The notes: generated by a model from the sequence alone, not told the origin. A DNA stretch of 64,000 bases from Azospirillum humicireducens (GCF_001639105.2 NZ_CP015285.1:1790501-1854500); one strand, 5' to 3'; numbered from the stretch's first letter, positions 29,138 to 40,325 are shown. Made by a program: numbers and translations.

Positions 29138-29674
29138 ATGAGCAAAGCCCATCTCCCGGACCTGCGCATCGACGACCGCATGATCGTCGCCGCTGCTCTG
29201 GACCGCATCCTCTATGACGATCCCGACCATTTCGCGGCGGAGGACGCCCGTGCCGTGCGCCGCCTGATCCCTTACGGCCGTTCCGGCTGGCTGCGGCTGG
29301 GCTTCCGGGCCGAGACCCAGGGCCCCTCTATGAAGGGCGAGGCCGCCGGGGTCGGCGACGTGCGGATGGAAGGCGACAAGAAGGTGGTGGAGGGCAGCGT
29401 CGGCGAATCGACGGCTTGGCGCTGCGGTCAGTACAAGATCACCAACCATGGCGGCGACCTGGAAATCTGGCAGGTGATGAGCGACGAATACGCGCCGGAG
29501 CCGAAGGGTGCCCGGTTGGAGTTCGACGCGCATGGCGAGCCGGAACGTCTGACCTTCTTCCAACCGCGGGACATCGAACTGCGCATTCCCTTCACCAGCC
29601 TTGCTGTCGGCGTGCGGCTGGGCGGGTGGCAGTTCTGGAAGCAGGTGGCTGAGGGGGCGGGCGCCGTAGGCTGA
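29138..29674 (+). CDS. Unknown 178-aa protein
   Basis: Hydrophilic protein without signal peptide or membrane segment. It starts MSKAHLPDLRIDDRMIV and has a central part with GKLSY-free, beta-strand-like alternation (TAWRCGQYKITNHGGDLEIW, GEPERLTFFQPRDIELRIPF). I recognise no family. It is divergent from ligA with a 179-base gap that contains a -10-like TATACT near 29096. A G-rich site (GGAG, 29120 region) precedes the ATG. GC-rich codon use matches the genome, so it is likely a real, lineage-restricted gene. Confidence 0.75.
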   Translation: MSKAHLPDLRIDDRMIVAAALDRILYDDPDHFAAEDARAVRRLIPYGRSGWLRLGFRAETQGPSMKGEAAGVGDVRMEGDKKVVEGSVGESTAWRCGQYKITNHGGDLEIWQVMSDEYAPEPKGARLEFDAHGEPERLTFFQPRDIELRIPFTSLAVGVRLGGWQFWKQVAEGAGAVG

Positions 29675-29688
29675 AGTTCTGCTTCGAG

Positions 29689-29814
29689 TGCCCCCTCCCC
29701 ATCCCTCCCCCGCGTTCCGCGGGAGAGGGGGTAGGACGCTTGGCGAGACTTATGTAAAAGACAGCGGCAGTCCCCTCTCCTACAGAAGGTGGGGGAGGGT
29801 CAGGGAGGGGGGCA
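29689..29814. repeat. C-rich/G-rich intergenic inverted repeat, copy B
   Basis: The left arm begins TGCCCCCTCCCCATCCCTCC at 29689 and the right arm ends AGGGAGGGGGGCA at 29814. The arms are nearly complementary over about 23 bases. Internal hairpins include CCCGCGTTCCGCGGG. It lies between the convergent ends of the unknown gene and guaB and may terminate both. Confidence 0.7.
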
Positions 29815-29846
29815 TTCGTCAGCCGACGCCTACCCCCAACCTCACC

Positions 29847-31433
<1,587 letters not shown>

Positions 31434-32141
31434 TCAGTCGTTCACGTTGCCGCCGCGGAAGCCGGTGGCGACGACGTAGGTCTCCGACGACTCCGCACGG
31501 CTGGCCGGCGGCTTGGCGTGCTTGACCACGGCGAAGTCGCGCCGCAGCCGGTCGAGCAGCGAACGCTCCGCCCCGCCCTGGAACAGCTTGGCGACGAAGG
31601 CGCCGCCGGGAGCGAGCACCTCCTCGGCGAAGTCGTAGGCGGCCTCGGCCAGCCCCATGATGCGCAGATGGTCGGTCTGCTGGTGGCCGGTGGTGGGCGC
31701 GGCCATATCGCTCAGCACCAGATCGGCCGGGCCGCCCAGCGCTTCCTTCAACGCCTCAGCGGCCCCCTCCTCAAGGAAGTCGGCCTGCATGGTGGTGGCG
31801 CCGGGGACCGGGTCCATCGGAAGGATGTCGAGCCCGACGACCTTCCAGCCGTCCTTGGCGGTCTGCACCTTCTCCACAGCGATCTGCGTCCAGCCGCCGG
31901 GGGCGGCGCCGAGATCGACCACGCGCTTGCCGGGGCCGAGCAGGCGGAACTTCTCGTCCAGCTGCAGCAGCTTGAAGGCGGCGCGCGAACGGTAGCCGCG
32001 CTTGGTCGCCTCGGCCACATAGGGGTCGTTCAGGTGGCGCTCCAGCCAGCGCTTGGAGGATTCCGTGCGCTTGCCGGCGGTCTTCACACGGACCGTGGCA
32101 CGGCGCCCGCCCGGGCGCGTCGACGGAGTCTTTTCGGTCAT
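31434..32141 (-). CDS. rlmE: 23S rRNA (uridine(2552)-2'-O)-methyltransferase
   Basis: RlmE (FtsJ/RrmJ) methylates U2552 in 23S rRNA using SAM. It has 235 residues from the ATG at 32141. It has a basic N-terminus (TRPGGRRATVRVKTAGKRTE), the SKRWLERHLNDPYV and YRSRAAFKLLQLDEKF blocks, the SAM site VVDLGAAPGGWTQIA, and catalytic-site blocks LVLSDMAAPTTGH and GGAFVAKLFQG. It lies 93 bases downstream of the Ppx-like gene on the same strand and is probably in its operon. Confidence 0.96.
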   Translation of the reverse strand: MTEKTPSTRPGGRRATVRVKTAGKRTESSKRWLERHLNDPYVAEATKRGYRSRAAFKLLQLDEKFRLLGPGKRVVDLGAAPGGWTQIAVEKVQTAKDGWKVVGLDILPMDPVPGATTMQADFLEEGAAEALKEALGGPADLVLSDMAAPTTGHQQTDHLRIMGLAEAAYDFAEEVLAPGGAFVAKLFQGGAERSLLDRLRRDFAVVKHAKPPASRAESSETYVVATGFRGGNVND

Positions 32142-32234
32142 GATCGCTGCAGTTCCTCGGTCATCCGGCACGGGCGGGGAACCGTCTCCCCTGCCCCGCC
32201 TATATAAGTCCGGCCGCTCGCCGGCCAAATCCGG

Positions 32235-33257
32235 TCACTCGCCGGCGGCCCCCATCAGGTCCACCAGAATCCCTTCGCGCAGGCCGCGGTCGGCGATCCG
32301 CAGCCGTTCCACCGGCCAGACATCGCACAGCGCGTCCAGGACGGCGCAGCCGGCGACCACCAGATCGGCGCGGTCCTGCCCGATGCAGGGATGGCGGGCG
32401 CGGCCGTCGAAATCCTGGGAGACCAGATGGTCGATCACCGTGCGGGCATGGTCCACGCGCAGATAGCTGCCGTCCACCGCCCGGCGGTCGTAGCGGCAGA
32501 GGCCAAGATGCACGCCGGCCAGCGTCGTCACCGTGCCGGAGGTGCCCAGCATCTGCACCTTGCCGGCAGCGATGCTCTCCTGAATACGGTTGCGCGCCTC
32601 GAACGGGGCGATGGCGTCGGCCACGGCCTCCACCATCCGGTCATAGTTGGCGCGGGTGACGTTGGGGCCGCCATATTCCTCGGTCAGGCCGATCACGCCG
32701 CAGCGGATGGAGGTCTGGTCCAGCAGGCGCGGCACCCGCCCCTTCTCCACCGCCAGCCACATCAACTCGGTAGAGCCGCCGCCGATGTCGAACACGATGG
32801 CATAGGGGTGCGTCGGCTCCAGCAGGGCGGCGCAGCCGGCAAGCGCCAGCCGCCCTTCCTCCTGGCTGGAGATGATCTCCAGCGCAATGCCGGTCTCGCG
32901 CTCCACCGCCTCGACGAAGGCGGTGCCGTTGGCGGCGCGGCGGCAGGCCTCCGTCCCCACGGCGCGCACGGATGTCACCCCGCGCCGTTCGATCTTGGAG
33001 CCGCAGACCCGCAGAGCCGCAATGGTGCGTTCCATCGCCGGCTCCGACAGATGGTCGTTGCGGGTCAACCCCTCGCCCAGCCGGACGATGCGGGAAAAGG
33101 CGTCGATGACGCGAAAACCGCCCGGTGCGGATTTGGCGATCAGCAGCCGGCAATTGTTGGTGCCAAGGTCCAGAGCGGCGAAGACCGGGCGCGCCAGCGC
33201 CGACGAACGCAACCGTCCGGTGTCGTTCTGCCGTTCGCTTTGCACCTGTAGATCCAC
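32235..33257 (-). CDS. Ppx/GppA-family phosphatase
   Basis: Member of the actin-like exopolyphosphatase/guanosine pentaphosphatase family, acting on polyphosphate or pppGpp. It has 340 residues, so it is the short two-lobe form without the C-terminal HD-like domain of E. coli Ppx. Phosphate-binding loops are AALDLGTNNCRLLIAK and VFDIGGGSTELMWL; the catalytic glutamate region is RAVGTEACRRAANG. Substrate preference cannot be decided from sequence. The candidate -10 TACACT (minus strand, 33287-33292) lies 30 bases upstream, between the start and the IS element. Confidence 0.92.
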   Translation of the reverse strand: MDLQVQSERQNDTGRLRSSALARPVFAALDLGTNNCRLLIAKSAPGGFRVIDAFSRIVRLGEGLTRNDHLSEPAMERTIAALRVCGSKIERRGVTSVRAVGTEACRRAANGTAFVEAVERETGIALEIISSQEEGRLALAGCAALLEPTHPYAIVFDIGGGSTELMWLAVEKGRVPRLLDQTSIRCGVIGLTEEYGGPNVTRANYDRMVEAVADAIAPFEARNRIQESIAAGKVQMLGTSGTVTTLAGVHLGLCRYDRRAVDGSYLRVDHARTVIDHLVSQDFDGRARHPCIGQDRADLVVAGCAVLDALCDVWPVERLRIADRGLREGILVDLMGAAGE

Positions 33258-33325
33258 GTACCGTCCCCGCTGCGCCTAAAGAGCGGAGTGTAACCCGGAT
33301 CGCGGTCCCGCGGGAACCCCTCTCG

Positions 33326-33335
33326 GCCCCGATCC
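33326..33335. repeat. Target-site duplication, left copy
   Basis: GCCCCGATCC directly precedes the left inverted repeat of the IS. The identical 10 bases follow the right inverted repeat at 34559-34568. A 10-bp duplication is within the range for ISAs1-family elements. Confidence 0.88.
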
Positions 33336-34558
33336 CAGGGTTATCGCATTTGCCCAAGGATGGATCTGGCGAAGTCGTCGGACCATCCTGAGCGTTTGCG
33401 CTTGCGGCGGACGGAGACGTCGGGGCGGGCGCGGTTGAGGACGTTGAGGGCGAGTTTGCGCAGGGTAGCGAGGTTTTCCGGGCCGTGATCCTTGCGGTTT
33501 CTGGCGCGGTCCTCGTCGAAGGTAACGTCGAGAACCCAGTGGAGGCCGTTCTCCACCGACCAGTGTGCCCGAGCGGCGTTGAGGTACTCTTCGGCGCCAA
33601 GCGGTCGCGAGGCGAGGTGATAGTGGCGGGTGACGGTGGTTTTGCCATTGCGTTCGACGGCGGCCTCGATCATGCCCAGGCAGGCCATGTCGGGGAGCAG
33701 AGCCGGTTCCGAGCAAGCCGACTTGGGACCGCGCAGCCAACTCAGGTCATGGCTGACCCAAGCCCGGCGGGTCTCGATACGGCCGTGATCGGCATCGGTG
33801 GTTTCGTACGTATTCAATTCGGCCAGCGTCAGCGGATCGGCGAAATAGTCCACCACCATGCCATGCAGGGCGGGGTGGTTGGCCTTGAGCCGCAGAAGGT
33901 AGTCGCCCCCTTGGTCGCGAATGATGCGCGCGGTGTCCATTTGGCAATGGATGGCGTCGGCGGTCACCAGCCATCCCGTCAGGTCCATGCATCCCAGCAA
34001 GGCCCGCGCCGCCACGATCTCGCTGTCGCCCTCGGCCACCCGGAAGCTCTGCTGGCCCACCACCACGCGCGTGGCCGAGGCGAACGCCGTGACCACTGCC
34101 AGCGGGTTGGCGCGCGCCGCGTCGTCGAAGGAGCGGCGTAGCGTCTTGCCGTCGATGGCGAGCACGCCCGCGCCTGCCGTCCCCAACTCGTCCAGAAACC
34201 GCCCGAAGCACGCCGCAAAGGCGGCCGGATCGAGAAGCCGGAAGATCCGCGAGAATGTGTCGTGGCTCGGAATCCCGTTCTCCAGACGCAGGAAGTCCCG
34301 GAACAAAGCCTCCCGGTCCACCGCAAAATCGGCAAAGTCCGAACAGCTCTCAGCCCCGCAGATCGACGCCGTCAGCGCGATCGTGAGAACCTCCAGGAGG
34401 TCGTGCCGCTTGGCATTCCCCGTGCGAGGGTCCGGTAAAGCGGCAAACACCTTGGCGTACCACGACATCGGGGGCTCCTTCTCTGACCAACAGAGCCTCC
34501 CTACTGAATCCATTTCAGCTCGCCGCGCTACCCTCTTTTCTCAAATGCGATTCCCCTG
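33336..34558 (-). mobile_element. Intact ISAs1-family insertion sequence, 1223 bp
   Basis: The ends are CAGGGTTATCGCATTTG (33336-33352) and its imperfect inverse CAAATGCGATTCCCCTG (34542-34558), matching at 15 of 17 positions. The element carries one full-length transposase gene and is flanked by a 10-bp direct repeat. Both ends and the duplication are intact, so the insertion appears recent. It lies 79 bases upstream of the Ppx-like gene. Confidence 0.93.
33341..34468 (-). CDS. ISAs1-family transposase
   Basis: DDE transposase of 375 residues, intact. The start MSWYAKVFAALPDPR at 34468 is preceded by AAGGAG; the open frame extends 15 codons further. The N-terminal DUF4338/DDE_Tnp_1-associated block is LLEVLTIALTASICGAESC. 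Catalytic acidic residues lie in LAIDGKTLRRSFD, LVTADAIHCQ and HWSVENGLHWVLDVTF, the last being the glutamate region typical of ISAs1 and H-repeat proteins. The stop codon lies inside the left inverted repeat, a compact arrangement common in IS elements. Confidence 0.95.
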   Translation of the reverse strand: MSWYAKVFAALPDPRTGNAKRHDLLEVLTIALTASICGAESCSDFADFAVDREALFRDFLRLENGIPSHDTFSRIFRLLDPAAFAACFGRFLDELGTAGAGVLAIDGKTLRRSFDDAARANPLAVVTAFASATRVVVGQQSFRVAEGDSEIVAARALLGCMDLTGWLVTADAIHCQMDTARIIRDQGGDYLLRLKANHPALHGMVVDYFADPLTLAELNTYETTDADHGRIETRRAWVSHDLSWLRGPKSACSEPALLPDMACLGMIEAAVERNGKTTVTRHYHLASRPLGAEEYLNAARAHWSVENGLHWVLDVTFDEDRARNRKDHGPENLATLRKLALNVLNRARPDVSVRRKRKRSGWSDDFARSILGQMR

Positions 34559-34568
34559 GCCCCGATCC
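34559..34568. repeat. Target-site duplication, right copy
   Basis: GCCCCGATCC, identical to 33326-33335, directly follows the right inverted repeat of the IS. Confidence 0.88.
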
Positions 34569-34613
34569 TGCCGCCGACGCCCCGCAGGTCACATCTGCGC
34601 CGGTTGCCGGGCC

Positions 34614-34650
34614 AAACAAAAACCCTCGCTCCGATGTGGAGCGAGGGTTT
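34614..34650 (-). terminator. Intrinsic terminator reading leftward
   Basis: The 13-bp perfect stem AAACCCTCGCTCC / GGAGCGAGGGTTT (34620-34632 and 34638-34650) has loop GATGT. On the minus strand the stem runs into TTTTTGTTT; on the plus strand into TTTTCGC. The minus direction has the better T-run. No annotated leftward gene lies to its right, so it implies an unannotated transcript coming from 34660-34920. Confidence 0.75.
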
Positions 34651-34687
34651 TCGCATCGGGCATCTACGGCCCGCATGATGGCGCCAG

Positions 34688-34788
34688 TCAGGCGAATGAA
34701 TTCGGAACTGAAATCTCAGTTGTCTTGGCCGACCAAATCGGCATGATCACGTAAGCGCCGGTGGAGTCATGATCTTACTCACCCTCCC
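34688..34788 (-). other. Candidate small leftward transcript with two mini-ORFs
   Basis: On the minus strand a GGGAGGG site (34788-34782) precedes ATG at 34770 of an 8-codon ORF (MTPPALT), whose stop abuts a second ORF, MPIWSAKTTEISVPNSFA (34744-34688). The strong terminator at 34650-34614 follows. The stretch is less GC-rich than its surroundings. No homology is recognised. It could be a small RNA, a small-protein gene, or a decayed gene remnant. The whole non-coding block 34569-35020 holds only this, the terminator and the start region of the next gene. Confidence 0.3.
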
Positions 34789-35020
34789 TGGTATCGGTTT
34801 TTACTGCTCCGCCCAAGCCATCCGCTTGTGCGGTTAGGCGTTTCCGAACTTCGCTCACTTCACCTCGATGTCGATTACTGTAAGACGAAGCCTGCTCCTC
34901 TTTCCGAAGGCTGTCAAGAAAATCGCACATTGCGGCGCAGCATCATTCGGGGAGCATCGGCCGGCAGTCTCCGACCGGCGGAGGGCTGGCCTTTTGCCGC
35001 CGGCGCACCACCTTGTGGGC

Positions 35021-36367
35021 ATGCCGGAACACGATGAGAACACATGGGGCGGACGGGTCGCGCGGTATGCGCGGGTCGGCACCGCCGTTGGCGGGCTGGC
35101 CGCGCGGCTGGCGGGCGAGCGCGTGCTGGGAATCCGCATCGAGCGGGAACGCCATGCGGCGGAACTGCGGGCGGCGCTCGGCGGGCTGAAAGGGCCTTTG
35201 ATGAAGGTGGCGCAGATCCTGTCCACCATCCCCGACGCCCTGCCGAAGGAATACACCCAGGAACTGACGCAGCTTCAGGCCGACGCGCCGTCGATGGGCT
35301 GGCCCTTCGTCAAGCGGCGGATGGCGAGCGAACTCGGCCCCAACTGGCAGTCGCGGTTCCAGAGCTTCGAGCGCACAGCCGCCGCCGCCGCGTCGCTGGG
35401 TCAGGTCCACAAGGCCATCGGACCGGACGGGCGGGAGCTTGCCTGCAAGCTGCAATATCCCGACATGGCTTCGGCGGTGGAGGCCGACCTTCGGCAGCTG
35501 GGCCTGATCTTCGCGATCTTCGAGCGTACGGACAGCGCCATCTCCACGCGCCAGATCCAGGCGGAGATCGGCGCCCGCCTGCGCGAGGAGCTGGACTACG
35601 AACGCGAAGCGAAGCAGGCCCGCCTCTACCGGTCGATGCTGTCCGACACAGAGGGCGTCCATGTGCCGGACGTGGTGCCGGAGCTGTCGACCAAACGGCT
35701 TCTGACCATGGGCTGGGTCCATGGCCGCAAGATCCTCGACTTCGTCGCCGAACATCCAGAGGCGCGCGACGAGCTGGCGATCAACATGTTCCGCGCCTGG
35801 TATGTGCCCTTCTACAATTACGGCGTCATCCATGGGGATCCGCATCTGGGCAACTACACGGTCCGGCCCGACCGCTCGATCAACCTGCTGGATTTCGGCT
35901 GCATCCGCGTCTTCAAGCCCAGCTTCGTCAAGGGCGTGATCGATCTCTACAACGCGCTGCGCACCGAAAACCGCGAGCAGGCGGTGGAGGCCTACCGCAC
36001 CTGGGGCTTCGTCAACCCGTCGAACGAGCTGGTCGACGTGCTGAACATCTGGGCGCGCTTCGTCTATGCCCCGATCATGGAAGACCGCCAGCGCAAGATC
36101 GAGGAGACGAACGGCGGCCATTACGGCCGGGAGACCGCCACCAAGGTCCATGCCGAGCTGCGCCGCGTCGGCGGAGTCGAGATCCCGCGCGAGTTCGTCT
36201 TCATGGACCGCGCCGCGGTGGGCCTTGGCTCGGTCTTCCTGCATCTGAAGGCGGAACTGAACTGGTACCAGATGTTCCAGGGGCTGATCCGCGACTTCGA
36301 CGTCGATGCGCTGACGGCGCGGCAGAGCGCGGCGCTGGCGGCGCAGGGGTTGCCGCAGGCGGAGTGA
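35021..36367 (+). CDS. ABC1/UbiB-family atypical kinase
   Basis: Protein-kinase-like ATPase of the ABC1/ADCK/UbiB family, whose members support ubiquinone synthesis or lipid homeostasis. It has 448 residues from the ATG at 35021; a longer open frame back to 34868 has no homology. Family motifs: the KxGQ-like region LKGPLMKVAQILSTIPDALP, the Ala-rich loop AAAAASLGQVHKA, the nucleotide Lys in LACKLQYPDM, ELDYEREAKQ, and the catalytic loop VIHGDPHLGNY with LLDFGCIRVF. No membrane helices are obvious, unlike E. coli UbiB. It is not in an evident operon. Confidence 0.92.
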   Translation: MPEHDENTWGGRVARYARVGTAVGGLAARLAGERVLGIRIERERHAAELRAALGGLKGPLMKVAQILSTIPDALPKEYTQELTQLQADAPSMGWPFVKRRMASELGPNWQSRFQSFERTAAAAASLGQVHKAIGPDGRELACKLQYPDMASAVEADLRQLGLIFAIFERTDSAISTRQIQAEIGARLREELDYEREAKQARLYRSMLSDTEGVHVPDVVPELSTKRLLTMGWVHGRKILDFVAEHPEARDELAINMFRAWYVPFYNYGVIHGDPHLGNYTVRPDRSINLLDFGCIRVFKPSFVKGVIDLYNALRTENREQAVEAYRTWGFVNPSNELVDVLNIWARFVYAPIMEDRQRKIEETNGGHYGRETATKVHAELRRVGGVEIPREFVFMDRAAVGLGSVFLHLKAELNWYQMFQGLIRDFDVDALTARQSAALAAQGLPQAE

Positions 36368-36386
36368 GGGGGTTTGTCGCTGCGGG

Positions 36387-36492
36387 TGCCCCCTCCCCGA
36401 CCCTCCCCCGCTTCGCGGGAGAGGGTGCCTCACGGGAACGCGGCGGCAGTTCCCTCCACCGCTGAAAGCGGGGGAGGGTTAGGGAGGGGGCA
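36387..36492. repeat. C-rich/G-rich intergenic inverted repeat, copy C
   Basis: The best-preserved copy: TGCCCCCTCCCCGACCCTCC at the left end (36387) and AGGGTTAGGGAGGGGGCA at the right end (36492) are complementary over 27 bases with two mismatches. An inner GCTTCGC hairpin follows the left arm. It lies between the kinase gene and queA. Confidence 0.78.
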
Positions 36493-36556
36493 TGAGGCGG
36501 AACCTCCCCAAACCCTTCCCATCCGCCCACACTTCGGTCTATAGCTTGCGCCTCCC

Positions 36557-37585
36557 ATGAAGACCGCCGATTTCGACTTCGACCTGCCGCCCGACCGGAT
36601 CGCCGAGCATCCCGTCCGGCCGCGTGACGCCGCCCGCCTGCTGGAGGTGGGTTCCACCTTGCGCGACTTGATCGTGCGGGACCTGCCGGCGCTGCTGCAG
36701 CCGGGCGACCTGATGGTCGTCAACGACACCCGCGTCATCCCCGCCCGGCTCGACGGCCGGCGCGGCGAGGTGGCGGTGGAAATCACGCTGCACAAGCGGC
36801 TGGGCGAGCGGGAATGGGCGACCTTCTCCAAGCCGGGCAAGCGGTTGAAGCCCGGCGACACCATCGACATCGCAGACGGTTTCAGCGCCGAGGTGATCGC
36901 CAAGGACGGGATGGAGGTGCGGCTGCGCTTCTCCGCCAGTGGGGCGGAGCTGATGGAGGCGCTGCACCGCCATGGCCGGATGCCGCTGCCGCCCTACATC
37001 CGCCGCAAGGCGGATGAGGGCGACAACGCCGATTACCAGACCGTCTTCGCCGCCCGCGAAGGCGCCGTCGCCGCCCCCACCGCCGGGCTGCACTTCACGC
37101 CCGACCTGCTGGCAGCGCTCGATGCGCGCGGGGTGCGGCGGGTGCCGGTGACGCTGCATGTCGGCGCCGGCACCTTCCTGCCGGTGAAGGTCGACGATAT
37201 CGCCGACCACAAGATGCACAGCGAATGGGGAGAGATCTGCCCGGAGACCGCCGCGGCGGTGAACGAGACGCGCAAGGCCGGCGGCCGGATCGTCTCGGTC
37301 GGCACCACCGCGCTGCGCATCCTGGAGACGGCGGGGCAGCCGGACGGGACGCTGGTTCCCTTCAGCGGCGACACCGACATCTTCATCACTCCCGGTTACC
37401 GCTTCCGCATCGTCGATCTCTTGTGGACCAACTTCCACCTGCCGAAATCGACCCTGTTCATGCTGGTCTGCGCCTTCGCCGGCTATGACCGCATGCGGGC
37501 GGCCTATGGGCACGCCATCGACCGCAACTATCGCTTCTTCAGCTACGGCGACGCCTCGCTGCTGCACAGGACGGACCCATCATGA
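36557..37585 (+). CDS. queA: S-adenosylmethionine:tRNA ribosyltransferase-isomerase
   Basis: Transfers and isomerises the ribosyl group of SAM onto preQ1-tRNA to make epoxyqueuosine. It has 342 residues, normal. Family blocks: [64 protein letters not shown] and [18 protein letters not shown]. The stop overlaps tgt by ATGA. First gene of a queA-tgt-queF-queG run. Confidence 0.97.
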   Translation: MKTADFDFDLPPDRIAEHPVRPRDAARLLEVGSTLRDLIVRDLPALLQPGDLMVVNDTRVIPARLDGRRGEVAVEITLHKRLGEREWATFSKPGKRLKPGDTIDIADGFSAEVIAKDGMEVRLRFSASGAELMEALHRHGRMPLPPYIRRKADEGDNADYQTVFAAREGAVAAPTAGLHFTPDLLAALDARGVRRVPVTLHVGAGTFLPVKVDDIADHKMHSEWGEICPETAAAVNETRKAGGRIVSVGTTALRILETAGQPDGTLVPFSGDTDIFITPGYRFRIVDLLWTNFHLPKSTLFMLVCAFAGYDRMRAAYGHAIDRNYRFFSYGDASLLHRTDPS

Positions 37586-38796
37586 CCGGCATCGGCTTTG
37601 ACCTTCTGGCGACCGACGGGCGGGCGCGGCGCGGCCGCGTGACCACCGCCCACGGCACCATCGAGACGCCGGCCTTCATGCCGGTCGGCACCGCGGCGAC
37701 GGTGAAGGCGATGACCACCGACGCGGTGGCCTCGACCGGTGCGGAGATCCTGCTGGGCAACACCTACCACCTGATGCTGCGCCCGACGGCGGAGCGGGTG
37801 GCCCAGTTGGGCGGGCTCCACCGCTTCATGAACTGGGACAAGCCGATCCTGACCGACAGCGGCGGATTCCAGGTGATGAGCCTGTCCGACCTGCGCACCA
37901 TGTCGGAGGAAGGCGTCACCTTCAAATCGCACCTGGACGGCAGCCGGCACCACCTGACGCCGGAACGCTCGATCCAGATCCAGCACATGCTGGACAGCAA
38001 CATCACCATGTGCCTGGACGAGTGCACGCCCTTCCCGGCGACCGAGGCGCAGGCGGAATCCTCCATGCGCCTGTCGATGCGCTGGGCCCGGCGCAGCAAG
38101 GACGCCTTCGTCGAGCGGCCCGGCTACGGCCTGTTCGGCATCGTCCAGGGCGGCATCTATCCGGAACAGCGGGCGGAGAGCGTCGCCGCCCTGACCGACA
38201 TCGGCTTCGACGGCTACGCCATCGGCGGGCTGGCGGTCGGCGAGGGTCAGGAAACCATGTTCCGCGTGCTGGACTTCACCGAGCCGCTGATGGTCAAGGA
38301 CCGCCCGCGCTACCTGATGGGCGTCGGCCGGCCGAGCGACCTGATCGGCGCGGTGCGGCGCGGCGTCGACATGTTCGACTGCGTGATGCCGACCCGCTCG
38401 GGCCGCACCGGACAGGCCTTCGTCCGCCGCGGCACCATCAACATCCGCAACGCCCGCCATGCCCATGACGAGCGCCCGCTCGATTCCGAATGCGGCTGCC
38501 CCGCTTGCCGCAGCTACAGCCGGGGCTATCTGCATCATCTGTTCAAGGCGGACGAGATGCTGGGGCCGATGCTGTTGACCTGGCACAATCTGCATTACTA
38601 CCAGGACCTGATGCGAACGATGCGGCAGGCCATCGCCGACGGCAATTTCGAGGAGGTGGCCGGCGCGATGGAGGCCCGCCTGAACGAGGGCGACATCGAA
38701 GCGACCGTGGACCCCATTGCCAAGCCCGGCAAACCGCCGAAGCAGGGCCGCCCGCCGAAGAAGGACCGGGTGGCGGAGGACAAGACCGATGACTGA
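37582..38796 (+). CDS. tgt: tRNA-guanine transglycosylase
   Basis: Exchanges G34 for preQ1 in GUN-anticodon tRNAs. It has 404 residues, slightly longer than the usual 370-380 because of a basic Lys/Pro-rich tail ([13 protein letters not shown]). Catalytic blocks: [11 protein letters not shown] and [16 protein letters not shown]. The zinc site [18 protein letters not shown] is intact. The start overlaps queA, and the stop overlaps queF by 8 bases. Confidence 0.98.
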   Translation: MTGIGFDLLATDGRARRGRVTTAHGTIETPAFMPVGTAATVKAMTTDAVASTGAEILLGNTYHLMLRPTAERVAQLGGLHRFMNWDKPILTDSGGFQVMSLSDLRTMSEEGVTFKSHLDGSRHHLTPERSIQIQHMLDSNITMCLDECTPFPATEAQAESSMRLSMRWARRSKDAFVERPGYGLFGIVQGGIYPEQRAESVAALTDIGFDGYAIGGLAVGEGQETMFRVLDFTEPLMVKDRPRYLMGVGRPSDLIGAVRRGVDMFDCVMPTRSGRTGQAFVRRGTINIRNARHAHDERPLDSECGCPACRSYSRGYLHHLFKADEMLGPMLLTWHNLHYYQDLMRTMRQAIADGNFEEVAGAMEARLNEGDIEATVDPIAKPGKPPKQGRPPKKDRVAEDKTDD

Positions 38797-39253
38797 AAAC
38801 ATCTATGCCGGCCTGACCCAGCTCGGCGGCTCCACCGTCCAGCCCAAGACTCCGGAAGAAGCGGTGCTGGAGCGGGTGCCGAACCCGAACCCCGGCGATC
38901 CCTACTGCGTGCGCTTCACCGCGCCGGAATTCACCTCGCTCTGCCCGATCACCGGCCAGCCGGACTTCGCCCATCTGGTCATCGACTATGTGCCGGGCGA
39001 CTGGCTGGTCGAATCGAAGTCGCTGAAGCTGTTCCTGACCAGCTTCCGCAACCACGGCGCCTTCCACGAGGCCTGCACCGTCGGCATCGGCAAGCGGCTG
39101 GTGGACGAGTTGTCGCCGGTCTGGCTGCGCATCGGCGGCTATTGGTATCCGCGCGGCGGCATCCCCATCGACGTCTTCTTCCAGACCGGAGAGCCGCCGA
39201 AGGGCGTCTGGATTCCGTCGCAGGACGTTCCGACCTACCGTGGCCGCGGCTAA
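38789..39253 (+). CDS. queF: NADPH-dependent 7-cyano-7-deazaguanine reductase (type I)
   Basis: Reduces preQ0 to preQ1, the base inserted by Tgt. It has 154 residues, the short single-domain type I form. The catalytic Cys is in [15 protein letters not shown], the NADPH motif is ESKSLKLFL, and FRNHGAFHE is a family block. The start inside the end of tgt was chosen because it gives [14 protein letters not shown]; a longer frame upstream is tgt sequence. It overlaps queG by 14 bases. Confidence 0.97.
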   Translation: MTENIYAGLTQLGGSTVQPKTPEEAVLERVPNPNPGDPYCVRFTAPEFTSLCPITGQPDFAHLVIDYVPGDWLVESKSLKLFLTSFRNHGAFHEACTVGIGKRLVDELSPVWLRIGGYWYPRGGIPIDVFFQTGEPPKGVWIPSQDVPTYRGRG

Positions 39254-40325
39254 ACCCGCCACCGTCCAATCCGACCCGTCGCGCCTGCGGGAGGCAATCC
39301 GCGACCGCGCGCTGAGGATCGGCTTCGACGCGGTCGGTTTCGCCCCCGCCGCGCTGGGGCCGGAGGCCCGCGAACGGCTCGCCCGCTTCGTCGCCGAGGG
39401 CCGGCACGGCGACATGGGATGGATGGCCGAGCGCAGCGACCAGCGCAGCCATCCGCAATCCCTATGGGACGAGGCGCGCACCGTCATCGCGCTCGGCACC
39501 AGCTACGCCCCCCACGACGACCCGCGCCGGCTGGCGGAGCATCCCGACCGCGGCATCGTCTCCGTCTATGCCCGCAACCGCGACTACCATGACCTGATCA
39601 AGGGACGGCTGAAGACCCTGGCGCAATGGCTGGCCCACCAGACAAAGGCCGGGGTGAAGGTGTTCGTCGACACCGCACCGGTGATGGAAAAGCCGCTGGC
39701 GGCGCAGGCCGGGTTGGGATGGCAGGGCAAGCACACCAATCTGGTATCGCGCGACCATGGCTCCTGGCTGTTCCTGGGTGAGATCTACACGACGCTGGAG
39801 CTGCCGCCCGACCCGCCGGCGCGCGACCGCTGCGGCTCCTGCGACCGCTGTCAGGTCGCCTGCCCGACCGAGGCCTTCCCGGCGCCCTACCAGATCGACG
39901 CCCGGCGCTGCATCAGCTACCTGACCATCGAACACAAGGGGCCGATCCCCGACGAGCTCAAGCCGCTGATGGGCAACCGCATCTATGGCTGCGACGATTG
40001 CCTCGCCGCCTGCCCTTGGAACAAGTTCGCCCGCGCGACGGCCGAGCCGGCCTTCCTGCCGCGTGCCGAACTGACGGCGCCGCGGCTGGCTGATCTGGCC
40101 CAGCTGGACGATGCCGGCTTCCGGCAGGTGTTCAGCGGCTCCCCGATCAAGCGCATCGGGCGTGACCGCTTCGTCCGCAACGTGCTGGTCGCCATCGGCA
40201 ACAGTGGCGATCCGGCCCTGATTGCGGTCGCGGAAAGGCTGCGCCAGGACGACAGCGACGTGGTGCGCGAAGCGGCGGGATGGGCTGCGGCGCGGCTGGC
40301 CGCGACGGCACGCACGCCCATATGA
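39240..40325 (+). CDS. queG: Epoxyqueuosine reductase
   Basis: Cobalamin- and iron-sulphur-dependent enzyme for the last step of queuosine synthesis. It has 361 residues. Two 4Fe-4S motifs are present: [16 protein letters not shown] and [14 protein letters not shown]. The cobalamin-binding N-terminal blocks include [12 protein letters not shown] and [25 protein letters not shown]-like C-terminus follows. The start is GTG at 39240, inside the end of queF. Together with queA, tgt and queF this operon covers preQ0 to queuosine; the preQ0 genes (queCDE) are not in the window. Confidence 0.96.
   Translation: MAAAKPATVQSDPSRLREAIRDRALRIGFDAVGFAPAALGPEARERLARFVAEGRHGDMGWMAERSDQRSHPQSLWDEARTVIALGTSYAPHDDPRRLAEHPDRGIVSVYARNRDYHDLIKGRLKTLAQWLAHQTKAGVKVFVDTAPVMEKPLAAQAGLGWQGKHTNLVSRDHGSWLFLGEIYTTLELPPDPPARDRCGSCDRCQVACPTEAFPAPYQIDARRCISYLTIEHKGPIPDELKPLMGNRIYGCDDCLAACPWNKFARATAEPAFLPRAELTAPRLADLAQLDDAGFRQVFSGSPIKRIGRDRFVRNVLVAIGNSGDPALIAVAERLRQDDSDVVREAAGWAAARLAATARTPI

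Noticed and set aside
34741..34800. Possible tRNA in the low-GC gap after the IS
   Set aside because: No cloverleaf with a T-arm GTTC-type loop or a matching acceptor stem could be drawn on either strand.
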